Below, one piece after another: positions 8,032 through 16,610 of a stretch of 52,695 bases of DNA (the stretch's first letter is position 1; each line of letters begins with the position of its first letter). Source of the stretch: Bacteroidota bacterium (lineage in GTDB: Bacteria > Bacteroidota > Ignavibacteria > UBA10030 > UBA8401); contig JAJYOI010000010.1 of the NCBI GenBank assembly GCA_021796275.1, positions 1 to 52,695 on the forward strand, given 5' to 3'. The position numbers were made by a program, and so were the translations under genes. The notes under the pieces were generated by a model, which was given only the letters and a program-made list of their open reading frames with translations, ran no database searches and had not been told where the DNA came from.

Positions 8032-10140
8032 CTATTTGAGAAGTGTCATCATGCGTGACTCGGAAAAGTGTTCGGAGTCAAGCCGGTAAATGTATGTGCC
8101 GCTCGAAAGCATGCTTGCGTCGAAATTCACGTCGTATGTCCCGGGTGTTTTCCGTTCGTTGACAAGCGTCGCAACTTCGCGCCCAAGAATATCGAACACT
8201 TTCAATTGCACAAATCCTGCGTTGGCAATTGTAAATCGTACACGTGTAGCCGGATTGAATGGATTCGGAAAATTCTGCTCGAGTGAGAATTGTTTGGGCG
8301 TAGTTTGGTTTGCACGGCTCACGGTTGTCGGCGTGTCGAAAAATGAGAGAACATGGCTCATCATTGCATTTCGTGCCGAGTCGGGATAAAATGTTTCAAA
8401 CGGAATTCCAAGGTTCACAACTTTGCCTGCCGATGTTCCGCCGGGAAAAATTCCCTCGAAACTTATTCCGGCAGTGCTTGAAGCAACACCGGAATATGCA
8501 AGGCAGTTTATGCCGCCATTGATTCCATTGATGACATCGGGATATTTTACATTGATTGTTCCGTGCGTGCCGTTATCGAAGCTCATCACACCCAAACCGT
8601 CGAAAATTCCGCCGGCAACCAGTGAGGCGTTGTAATACACGCCGACTTGCCCGCCGGGATTGTCGGCAACGAACTGCGCTTTCAGATATTGCGCGTAAAA
8701 AGCTTTATCGGAAGCAGAACCTTTGTAATCCAAATCCCAGCCGATCTCCGAGCCGGAGGCGAATAATTTTCCGCCGTTCTTCAGAAAAGTTTTCACGCTT
8801 TCCTGCTCGGCGCTGCTGAATGTTTCGTCCGCCGTGCTTTCATCTCCCAAAATCCAGTCGGCAATCTGAAACTGAGAAAGAGAAATCAAGCCGTTGACCA
8901 CCGCATCATTCGTAGCAGAAGCAAAGCGGTGGTTGTTTACAAAAAAAGCTGTGCCATGCTGACGGATAAAGTTGTACGTATTGCCGGTTGATGCGCGGTC
9001 GAATCCGTTGACGATGATCGCCGAGGGCGTTTCTGCCGAAGGAATTCCCGCGAGGACTTCGGAAAACAAAGAATATCCACTGGAATTGTGTGCGCGCAAA
9101 CGGATGAAATACAGCGAATCGCTTTGAAGCCCGGTAATCACCGGATTGTTTCTGGAAAGGCCGGCCGAATCGGTAAACGTCAGCCCGTCGCGGCTGAGGT
9201 ACGCAGTGTACTCTGTCGTATCGTTATCATAATTAATGAGAACGCGAAGCGACGAGGAACCCTCATTGATAATGCCGAACGATTTCGGCTGCGGCGGCAT
9301 CGTGATCGTTCCCGACACCGGATATTTTGCGAACGGAATTGTTCCTTCGTCGCTCAGCAGAATTGAAAAAGCAGGGTCGGCAAGAATATCGGTGATTGTT
9401 GTTGAGGTAGTATCAACTTTCATTGCCATTTGCACTAACCGAATGCCGTGACTGTAATCGGCGTAAAAGTCGGCGTGGCCCGTGTAGAGCGGCTGGATCG
9501 GAACTCCATTGAGCTGGTGCCATCCGTAAATTGCAACTTTTCCGGTCGGCGTCGGATTGTTGATCTTGTTTGTAATGACAACATCTTTTTTGTCTCCGCC
9601 CACAAGCGCGCCGAGCGGATGCGCCGTGATCTGAGAATCGCGCTGTGATTTTACCATAAGATTGTGCTGGTAAAAAATCGGGACAGTGATCATCGTGTCG
9701 GTCGGAGGGATGGGCCAGGGGGAAAGCTTGACTGCGGCGGCGGCATAAATCTGGTCAACCATTTTTTTTGTCGGAAGATTGCAGTGAAGCGCTGTTGCCA
9801 CAAGCTGGGCAAGCGTCGGTGTCATCGGCATCAGGAAATAATCGCTGTCGTTACCGATTGCGCAGTAATCGGGAATGACATAGTATGTTGCCGTGTGCGA
9901 CCTGCCGTTGATTATTGCCGTGGATGTAACCGGCACGAGCGTGCGCATAAAATCGGGAACGTTGCCGCTGGTGATCTGCGCGTAAATCTCGTGCTCGCGG
10001 TCGGTCAGCGGAAGCGACCAGATGGTTTGCGCAAAGACACTGCCTGTCGGCGCATTTGCCGGACGCGGGGGAACGTCGAGCGTTTGCGAAAAGAGAGAAA
10101 CAGAAAAAAGAAAGAACAACAACAGAAACGAACATTTCAT
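8032..10140 (-). CDS. Large T9SS-sorted secreted protein with fibronectin III-like part
   Basis: 702 residues with a clear signal peptide (FLLLFFLFSVSLFSQ). Residues 20-270 are unassigned. A stretch near 285-375 (GIINEGSSSLRVLINYD...DSLYFIRLRAHNSSGYSLFSEVLAGIPS) has the look of a fibronectin type III domain. A following alpha/beta-like stretch (AIIVNGFDRASTG, LKNGGKLFASGSEIGWDLD, GIFPGGTSAGKVVNLGIPFETF) resembles the ligand-binding part seen beside FN3 domains in secreted amidases and polysaccharide lyases. I see no catalytic motif. The C-terminus is a type A T9SS domain (NFPNPFNPATRVRFTI, VQLKVFDILGREVATLV, GTYIYRL). The role is unknown, probably binding or scaffolding at the cell surface. 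Confidence 0.8.
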   Translation of the reverse strand: MKCSFLLLFFLFSVSLFSQTLDVPPRPANAPTGSVFAQTIWSLPLTDREHEIYAQITSGNVPDFMRTLVPVTSTAIINGRSHTATYYVIPDYCAIGNDSDYFLMPMTPTLAQLVATALHCNLPTKKMVDQIYAAAAVKLSPWPIPPTDTMITVPIFYQHNLMVKSQRDSQITAHPLGALVGGDKKDVVITNKINNPTPTGKVAIYGWHQLNGVPIQPLYTGHADFYADYSHGIRLVQMAMKVDTTSTTITDILADPAFSILLSDEGTIPFAKYPVSGTITMPPQPKSFGIINEGSSSLRVLINYDNDTTEYTAYLSRDGLTFTDSAGLSRNNPVITGLQSDSLYFIRLRAHNSSGYSLFSEVLAGIPSAETPSAIIVNGFDRASTGNTYNFIRQHGTAFFVNNHRFASATNDAVVNGLISLSQFQIADWILGDESTADETFSSAEQESVKTFLKNGGKLFASGSEIGWDLDYKGSASDKAFYAQYLKAQFVADNPGGQVGVYYNASLVAGGIFDGLGVMSFDNGTHGTINVKYPDVINGINGGINCLAYSGVASSTAGISFEGIFPGGTSAGKVVNLGIPFETFYPDSARNAMMSHVLSFFDTPTTVSRANQTTPKQFSLEQNFPNPFNPATRVRFTIANAGFVQLKVFDILGREVATLVNERKTPGTYDVNFDASMLSSGTYIYRLDSEHFSESRMMTLLK

Positions 10141-10446
10141 ACGCTGATTTCTCCTTGAAGTGATGCGGGAGTTTTGCCTGAGAGGGTTGCAGAATTCAGT
10201 TTTTGTTCAGAGACAATATAAAGGAGTTGGAGAAGAAAATCTATATGCTGAAAGTCACGACACGGTTCAACTATATTTTGCGGACTTGTCGGGTTGCAGT
10301 GTGCACAGATTGAGCTAAAGGTACCGAAATTGAGTCTGTTTATTAAACTATGTCAATTTAATGAAGAACAGGATTTTCAAATAGTTCTGTTTCCACAGCC
10401 AAAGGGATCTCTTTGTAAGGAGGGAATAGGGTGAATATTTTGCCAT
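10141..10446. other. 306-base gap without a gene
   Basis: No open frame, promoter match or strong hairpin was found here. It separates the T9SS gene from the TlpA-like gene, both on the minus strand, and presumably holds the promoter of the former and the end of the latter's transcript. Confidence 0.5.
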
Positions 10447-11778
10447 CTATTTCCTTAAAGTTTTGTCCAAGGTTTGATACAACTTATCCTTGAGCAGGTC
10501 TTTATTTGTTGCAATAATAATTCCTTTGCCATCAACGAGAAATTCTGTTGGTATTCCAAGTACAACTATTTTTTTTAGGTAGATGTTGTTAAGCTCGTCT
10601 GGCGCGAAAACATTTTGCCAAGGCATAGAATACCATTTCTTGCGAAATGTAAGCACCTTGCTCAAATCTTTATCTACTGTTACGCTAATAATTTCCAGTC
10701 CCTTGGCGTGATATTTTTTATACGCAGAATCAATATAAGACATTTGCTCAATACAAGGTTTGCACCATGTAGCCCAAAATGAGAGCAGATATGTTTTTCC
10801 CAGAAGATCTTTGTTTGAAATACTTGAAGAATGATTATTAAGTAGCGGGAATGTGAAATCGGGTAACTTCATTCCGGCTTCAAGCTGAGAACCTCGTAAG
10901 TCATATTCACTCTGAGAATTCTTGCTCGCAAATGTTTTTGCCATTGCCGCCATTTCTGTCCCGTTAAATTCCTCAATTATCTGTTGGGCATAAGCCCTCA
11001 CCCGCAGGGAGTCGCTGCGAGAAACACCCATAGGCAGGTAATAGAGCATCAGCCAGCCTTTCGTCCAACGGTCAGATTGACTGTTGATTACCCGCTCGCA
11101 ATAATCAAATGAATTTGTAGCATCCAGATAGACAAAGAGTGCTGAATTTGCAAATGACCACAACGGGCTTGCTGGCGGAATTATGTTAAATAGCTCTCTG
11201 ATTTTTCCCGAGTCTTCAATACTGAAGTTCCGGAAAAAAGAACAATCCAATATTTGAGACATAAGATATTGCTGGATAAACACAGAATCGGCATTCGCCG
11301 AAATCAAAGAATCATAAACCTGCTTGTAGCTTCTCCAATCGGACTTTTTGTTTTCAGTATTTCTGTTCACATCCAGTTGTTTTTTTAGTTTATCGCCCGC
11401 TCTGTTTATTTTTGAAGTGAATGACGAATCGTTGGCAAACTTTATCACAACATCATTGGACTTTAACGGAGGCATAAAAACTGCAATTGAGCAGTTTTCC
11501 CAGAGAAAGACAGTTTTATAATATTCCTGATTCGACGAAGTTCTAAATACCAAATTGTAGGTGCAATTTTTTTTTAGTGATATGGTAAAACCTCCATTTG
11601 TATCTATTTGGCATGAATCAATATTTTTTCTGTAAGACCAAGGCTGGACAAAAACGGTACCGCTTTTGATTGCTGTTCCATTGGAACTGAAAGCCTTCCC
11701 GGAAAGAGTTACCACGTGATTTGTTTCATTTGAAAGGCAAACTACACTTAACACAAGAAACGCAAGAATGATTTTCAT
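10447..11778 (-). CDS. TlpA/ResA-like thioredoxin-fold protein
   Basis: 443 residues with a signal peptide (IILAFLVLSVVCLSNE). The C-terminal 150 residues are a thioredoxin-like domain of the TlpA/ResA group: MKLPDFTFPLLNN, then SFWATWCKPCIEQM with the redox pair CKPC, then IISVTVDKD and the cis-proline region LGIPTEFLVDGKGII. The N-terminal 250 residues begin with a carboxypeptidase-regulatory-like beta sandwich (VTLSGKAFSSNGTAIKSGTVFV), followed by a helical part without recognised motifs. This layout is frequent in Bacteroidota periplasmic thiol-disulfide oxidoreductases, which reduce disulfides in envelope proteins or during cytochrome c maturation. No cytochrome genes are nearby, so the partner is unknown. 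Confidence 0.85.
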   Translation of the reverse strand: MKIILAFLVLSVVCLSNETNHVVTLSGKAFSSNGTAIKSGTVFVQPWSYRKNIDSCQIDTNGGFTISLKKNCTYNLVFRTSSNQEYYKTVFLWENCSIAVFMPPLKSNDVVIKFANDSSFTSKINRAGDKLKKQLDVNRNTENKKSDWRSYKQVYDSLISANADSVFIQQYLMSQILDCSFFRNFSIEDSGKIRELFNIIPPASPLWSFANSALFVYLDATNSFDYCERVINSQSDRWTKGWLMLYYLPMGVSRSDSLRVRAYAQQIIEEFNGTEMAAMAKTFASKNSQSEYDLRGSQLEAGMKLPDFTFPLLNNHSSSISNKDLLGKTYLLSFWATWCKPCIEQMSYIDSAYKKYHAKGLEIISVTVDKDLSKVLTFRKKWYSMPWQNVFAPDELNNIYLKKIVVLGIPTEFLVDGKGIIIATNKDLLKDKLYQTLDKTLRK

Positions 11779-12009
11779 TGATCACCTCGGTTAAGTTTTG
11801 TGATGCTATAGGCTTACGGAGTCCCTTCTTTCTCGCTCCTAGACCACGGGCTGTAGCGCTATGCTTCTAGAACAACTTCTTTTGGTAAGCGTCGGGTACT
11901 CCTTGACAATTTCCTCTGAAGTGCTGAAATGATTTTACGCAGGAATTGTTTGAATGTCAAGAGGCGATTCAACCTTGCTTCTCCATCGTGTTTTGGGTAA
12001 ATTTTTGAT

Positions 12010-12747
12010 ATGAAAGCACTGATTGTCCTTTTCCTTATCTGCGGAATTTTTTATGACGGTGCTGCGAAAGCGCAGACTCAGGGAATTCCTTTCCCAAATA
12101 TTATGCCGTCGAGCGAAAATTCTACAGCAGTGAAACGCATTGAATCTCAGTTCCGCATTGCGCGGCTGAAATATTCCGGCGGCGGAGACTGGTATAACGA
12201 TCCGACGGAAGAGCCGAACGTGCTGAAGTTTGCGCACGACCATGCCGGCATTGATGTTGATGCTACGTACCAATTCACGGAAATCTCCAGCGACAATTTC
12301 TTTTCATATCCGTTTATCTTTGTAACGGGCCACGGCAACATTTCTTTTTCCGATTATGAAGCGGAGCGGCTTCGCTCATATCTCGAGCACGGCGGCTTTC
12401 TCTACGCCGACGACGATTACGGAATGGACAAATCGTTCCGCCGCGAAATGAAAAAAGTATTTCCCGATCAGGAATTTGCTGAGCTTCCGTTTTCGTACGG
12501 ATTGTACCATTGCCTCTACGATTTTCCAAACGGTGTTCCCAAGACACATAGCTGGGATGAAAACCCGCCGAAGCCGCCGCAAGGATTCGGCATCTTTTAT
12601 AAAGGGCGGCTTGTTGTTTTTTACACTGCCGAATCGAATGTGAGCGACGGCTGGGATGATCCCGAAGTGCATCATGATCCGGAAGCAAAGCGGCAGGAAG
12701 CATTGCGCTTCGGTGTCAATATTCTTGTCTGGGCGCTGACGCAATGA
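12010..12747 (+). CDS. DUF4159 domain protein
   Basis: 245 residues with a signal peptide (LIVLFLICGIFYDGAAKAQ). The rest matches DUF4159 as I know it: RLKYSGGGDWYNDPTEEPN, then FIFVTGHGNISFSDYEAERLRSYLEHGGFLYADDDYG and SYGLYHCLYDFPNG. The fold resembles the class I glutamine amidotransferase-like domains of BatA-type membrane proteins. In other Bacteroidota and Planctomycetes, DUF4159 genes sit with MoxR ATPases, DUF58 and von Willebrand A proteins. Here the next gene, about 135 bases downstream on the same strand, is a DUF4175-like protein, which fits that context, although MoxR and DUF58 are not in the window. Function is unproven; envelope maintenance is the usual guess. Confidence 0.82.
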   Translation: MKALIVLFLICGIFYDGAAKAQTQGIPFPNIMPSSENSTAVKRIESQFRIARLKYSGGGDWYNDPTEEPNVLKFAHDHAGIDVDATYQFTEISSDNFFSYPFIFVTGHGNISFSDYEAERLRSYLEHGGFLYADDDYGMDKSFRREMKKVFPDQEFAELPFSYGLYHCLYDFPNGVPKTHSWDENPPKPPQGFGIFYKGRLVVFYTAESNVSDGWDDPEVHHDPEAKRQEALRFGVNILVWALTQ

Positions 12748-12757
12748 ACTTTTATAT

Positions 12758-12866
12758 CTGGATTAATGGATTGGTGGATGAATGGATGATGGAAAAATGG
12801 AAGATGGGAGAGGTAAAATGAAATGTGAGACAAAATCGAATAATCCAACAATGCATCAATCCAATT
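12758..12866. repeat. GGATTNNTGG-type intergenic hairpin repeat, copy 2
   Basis: Left arm 12758-12805 repeats TGGATTAATGGATTGGTGG-like words. Right arm 12836-12866 is the complement (GAATAATCCAACAATGC, then ATCAATCCAATTC). It fills nearly the whole gap between the DUF4159 gene and the DUF4175-like gene, so the two may still be one transcript with a structured spacer. Confidence 0.68.
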
Positions 12867-12882
12867 CTTTTTCGGTGACTTT

Positions 12883-15800
12883 GTGGTAAAACAGGCAGAA
12901 CATACTTCTTCTTCCACGCCGATTTATCATGAGATGAAACGGCGTCTCGCGCAGGTGCACGCGTTGTATTACCGCGAGAAAATTTTCTTCGGCCTGATCG
13001 TTGTTGCCGGTGCAGTTCTCGGTTATCTTACGCTGACGTCGTTCGCGGAAATGCTCATTCATTTCGGAACGGTATTGCGCACGATATTTTTCTTTCTTGC
13101 AGTTACAGGGTTTGCATTGCTTTCCGGATGGTTCATTGTTGTTCCGTTGTTGGAGAAATTCGGAGCCATCAGGAATCTTTCTGAAAAAGCAGTTGCGGAA
13201 AAAGTCGGCAATGCGTTTCCGCAAATCAAAGACCGGCTGCGGAACATTCTTGAAATTTTTGAAGAACATCAATCCTCGCCGCGCTACTCGCTGGAATTAA
13301 TAGACGCGTCGTTTTCAGATTTGAAGTCGGCTTCGTCGTTGCTCGATTTCCGTCAGACGATTTCTTTTGAAAAACTAAAACATTTTACGCGCTATTTTTT
13401 GTTTGAAGCTGTTACTGCGGTAATTCTTTTTTCAATTCCTCAGCTCGGATTTTCTTCCGCGGCATTCCGCATTGCACATTTCGCTGAAGATTTTCGCCCA
13501 CCCGCGCCATTTGCATTTTTCATTCAGCCGGGCAACACAGAAATCGTCAAAGGCGCCTCTGTGCCGATTCGCATTTCGCTTCAGCCGCTTCAAGCAGCAG
13601 TGATTTCTTCAAATCTTCCGAAAGAAATTCATTTGATGACGCGCGAAGAGGGAATCACGGCGTTTGAAGATATAACACTGCGCGCCGATTCTGTCGGAGG
13701 ATTTTCGTACACGCTTCCTTCGGTCAAACAATCTGTTGCTTATTTTGCTTCGTCACGCGATGTTGAAAGCGATCATTATCTCATTTCAGTTGCCGATCGT
13801 CCGATTGTCAGTTCGCTTCGCATTCACATTACGCCGCCAGCGTATTCCCGGCTTCCTGCGCAATTTCTTGATGAAAATGTCGGCGACGTGTCTGCACTTG
13901 CGGGAACGAGCATCCGTTGGGAAATTTCTGTGAACAAAGAGATGCAGAAAGCGGCGATTGTATTCAGCGACGGCAAAGCGATTGGGCTGAATGAACACAG
14001 TGGAAAATTTTTGACTTCAATGAAGCTTCTCGCGCCGGCTGTCTATCATATTGCTTTGAAAGACCACGACGGAATTTCCAATGACGATCCGATTGATTAC
14101 AAGCTTGACGTGGTGCCCGATCAGGCGCCGACAGTTGCCATCACCGATCCGGGAAGAAATCTCGACGTGACCGACGCCACTCAGTTGCCAATGCAATTTT
14201 CTTTACACGATGATTTTGGTTTTTCGTCGCTCCGCATTGCGTACCGTTTGGTGCAGTCGAAGTATGAAAAGCCGCAGGAAAAATTCAGCTACGTTTCTAT
14301 TCCTTTGCAGCAAGGAAGCGGTTCAGCGGGCGCAGTACTTGATGAAGATATAAATTTTAACTGGAACCTCTCCGCGCTCAGCTTGGTGCCGGAAGATGTT
14401 ATTGAATATCACGCCGAAGTTTTTGACAATGATGCGGTTTCCGGGCCGAAAACGGGAAAAAGCGAAACGTATCTGCTTCGCCTTCCATCGCTGGAGGAAG
14501 TTTTTGCGGATGCTGATAAAGGGCAAAACCAGTCCATTGATAAAATGGATGAATCCCTGAAGCAGGCAGAAGAGTTGAAGAAAAATCTTGATGATCTTTC
14601 GCGGGAGATGAAAGCGAATCAAAATGTTGATTGGCAGAAACAAAAAACTGCGGAAGAACTGGCAAAAAAATATCAGGACTTGCAGAAGAAAGTTGACGAC
14701 GTCAATCAGCGTTTGCAATCGTCAGTTGAACAGCTTCAGAAAAACAATGTGCTTTCGCCCGAGACGCTTCAGAAATATATGGAGCTTCAGAAAATGTTCC
14801 AGCAAATCAATTCGCCGGAATTCCAGCAGGCGCTGAAGCGTATGCAGGACGCGATGCGGAATGTTTCGCCGGAACAATTGCTCCAAGCGATGAAGCAGGT
14901 GCAGTTCTCCGAAGAAATGTTCCGCCAAAGCATTGAGCGGACATTGAATCTGCTGAAGCGCATTCAGATTGAACAAAAAGTTGACGAGATGGTGAAGCGT
15001 GCGGACCAGCTTCAACAGGAACAGGAACAATTGCAGAAAGAAACGTCCAAACTTTCGCCGAATGATAAACAAAAAGCGAACGACATCGCAAAGCGGCAGG
15101 ATGATATCAGCAAGCAGCTTCAGGAATTGCAGAAACAGCTTGCCGAAGTGAGAAAAAAGATGGAAGAATTTCCGCAGGAGATGCCGCTGCAAGAATTGCA
15201 GAAATCGGAACAGGCCGCGAATGATTCTTCGCTGGAGCATTCGATGCAGGAAAGCACGCAGCAGCTTCATTCGATGAACATGCAGCAAGCGATGCAGGCG
15301 CAGCGGCAGGCGAACAAAGGCATTCAGCAGGTGCAAAAAAGTCTTTCGGAAATGCAGCAGCAATTGTTCAACAATCAAATGATGGAAACGACGAATGCGC
15401 TGCGCAAAGCGACGCAGAATTTGCTTCAGCTTTCTGAGCGCGAGGAAAAATTAAAGAATCAGGCACAGTCGCTTGATCCGAACTCGCGGCAGTTCAGGGA
15501 AAATGCGCAGGGGCAGATGAACATCCAGAACGATCTGAATTCTGTGACAAACGCGTTGATGGAGCTTTCGCAAAAATCATTTGCCGTCACGCCGGATATG
15601 GGAAAAGCAATCGGTCAGGCGATGGGAAATATGAATCAAGCGCTCGATGCGTTGGTGCAGCGCAATGGCGCGTATGCGACTCAAAACCAGCAGGACGCGA
15701 TGACGTCTTTAAATAAAGCCGCGTCGCTCACCGAACAATCGTTGGAAGCGATGCAGCAAGGCGGATCGAGCGGCAGCGCCGGTTCACTGCTTCAGCAATT

Positions 15801-16353
15801 GGCACGCCTTGCCGGCGAACAGCAAAGCATCAACATGCAGACAGAACAAATGGGGCAAGGGCAGGGACAAGGATTGACACAGCAGCAAATGGAACAGATC
15901 GGACGGCTTGCCGCGCAGCAGGACGCAGTCCGAAAATCGCTGGAGCAATTGAATAAAGAAGCGGAAGAAAGCGCTCAGCATCAGCGCGTTCTCGGCGATC
16001 TGAACAAGATTGCCAACGATATGCAAGAAGTTGTGAAAGATATGCAGCAAAACAATGTCAATCCAAATACGATTCAGCAGCAGCAGCGCATTCTTTCCCG
16101 CTTGCTCGATGCGCAAAGCTCCATGCGCGAACGGGACTACGAACAGCGCCGCACTTCAACAGCCGGCGTTACCCCGACGAGTCCAAGCCCGCCCGAATTG
16201 CGCAACGAGAATGATATGAATCAAATGCGCAACGATCTTTTGAAAGCGGCGGAAGAAGGATATTCAAAAGATTATCAGGAATTGATTCGAAAATATTACG
16301 AAGCCCTGAGCAAAGCTTCTTCCACAAACGAATCGTCAGGTAAACAACAATAA
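12883..16353 (+). CDS. Giant DUF4175-like membrane protein with long coiled coil
   Basis: 1156 residues. Three membrane segments occupy the first 190 residues (FFGLIVVAGAVLGYLTL, IFFFLAVTGFALLSGWFIVV, FEAVTAVILFSIPQLGF). Beta-rich domains follow up to about residue 540, including an Ig-like DQAPTVAITDPGRN...HDDFGFSSLRIAYRL stretch. The C-terminal 600 residues are glutamine-, methionine- and lysine-rich heptads forming long coiled coils (for example QLQQEQEQLQKETSKL). This matches DUF4175-type proteins. GTG at 12883 is chosen because GGTGA lies five bases upstream; ATG at 12934 is an alternative. No ATPase motif is seen. It is probably a structural envelope protein whose coiled coil projects into the periplasm. 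Its link to DUF4159 is consistent with a shared envelope-integrity role, but this is inference. Confidence 0.78.
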   Translation: MVKQAEHTSSSTPIYHEMKRRLAQVHALYYREKIFFGLIVVAGAVLGYLTLTSFAEMLIHFGTVLRTIFFFLAVTGFALLSGWFIVVPLLEKFGAIRNLSEKAVAEKVGNAFPQIKDRLRNILEIFEEHQSSPRYSLELIDASFSDLKSASSLLDFRQTISFEKLKHFTRYFLFEAVTAVILFSIPQLGFSSAAFRIAHFAEDFRPPAPFAFFIQPGNTEIVKGASVPIRISLQPLQAAVISSNLPKEIHLMTREEGITAFEDITLRADSVGGFSYTLPSVKQSVAYFASSRDVESDHYLISVADRPIVSSLRIHITPPAYSRLPAQFLDENVGDVSALAGTSIRWEISVNKEMQKAAIVFSDGKAIGLNEHSGKFLTSMKLLAPAVYHIALKDHDGISNDDPIDYKLDVVPDQAPTVAITDPGRNLDVTDATQLPMQFSLHDDFGFSSLRIAYRLVQSKYEKPQEKFSYVSIPLQQGSGSAGAVLDEDINFNWNLSALSLVPEDVIEYHAEVFDNDAVSGPKTGKSETYLLRLPSLEEVFADADKGQNQSIDKMDESLKQAEELKKNLDDLSREMKANQNVDWQKQKTAEELAKKYQDLQKKVDDVNQRLQSSVEQLQKNNVLSPETLQKYMELQKMFQQINSPEFQQALKRMQDAMRNVSPEQLLQAMKQVQFSEEMFRQSIERTLNLLKRIQIEQKVDEMVKRADQLQQEQEQLQKETSKLSPNDKQKANDIAKRQDDISKQLQELQKQLAEVRKKMEEFPQEMPLQELQKSEQAANDSSLEHSMQESTQQLHSMNMQQAMQAQRQANKGIQQVQKSLSEMQQQLFNNQMMETTNALRKATQNLLQLSEREEKLKNQAQSLDPNSRQFRENAQGQMNIQNDLNSVTNALMELSQKSFAVTPDMGKAIGQAMGNMNQALDALVQRNGAYATQNQQDAMTSLNKAASLTEQSLEAMQQGGSSGSAGSLLQQLARLAGEQQSINMQTEQMGQGQGQGLTQQQMEQIGRLAAQQDAVRKSLEQLNKEAEESAQHQRVLGDLNKIANDMQEVVKDMQQNNVNPNTIQQQQRILSRLLDAQSSMRERDYEQRRTSTAGVTPTSPSPPELRNENDMNQMRNDLLKAAEEGYSKDYQELIRKYYEALSKASSTNESSGKQQ

Positions 16354-16362
16354 TTTTTTCTC

Positions 16363-16379
16363 AACAACAAGATGTTGTT
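16363..16379 (+). terminator. Weak hairpin after the DUF4175-like gene
   Basis: AACAACA (16363-16369) pairs with TGTTGTT (16373-16379) around AGA, followed by TACTATTTTT. It starts ten bases after the stop codon. The stem is short and AT-rich, so termination efficiency is doubtful. Confidence 0.4.
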
Positions 16380-16610
16380 TACTATTTTTAAGTAAAGCGC
16401 GTTCAATGGAAATGAAATAGCTTTTTTTCTTCCTAAAAAGCTAACCACACGCTTGGCATAAAAGTTGCCCTTTCTCAAATGGCGCGAAGAAATTTATTTT
16501 CCCGTGCCACTCACATCGTCTTCAGTATTGACCATCTTACATTCTCTGTACAATAATTGTGCTTTTTTGTCGAATATTCTATCATTCTGTTTTTTTGAAG
16601 GAGAGTCATC

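Noticed and set aside
11998-12007. TAAATTTTTG as a promoter -7 box for the DUF4159 gene
   Set aside because: It ends two bases before the start codon, leaving no room for a transcript start with a leader.
14722-15378. Minus-strand open frame of 218 codons rich in leucine and arginine
   Set aside because: It is antisense to the Gln-rich coiled coil of the DUF4175-like gene; CAG/CTG strings on the opposite strand read as leucine.
16528-16555. TTGACC with TACAAT about 15 bases later, as promoter of the PLP-lyase
   Set aside because: Spacing is short for a sigma-70-type promoter and the Bacteroidota form does not fit; too weak to list.
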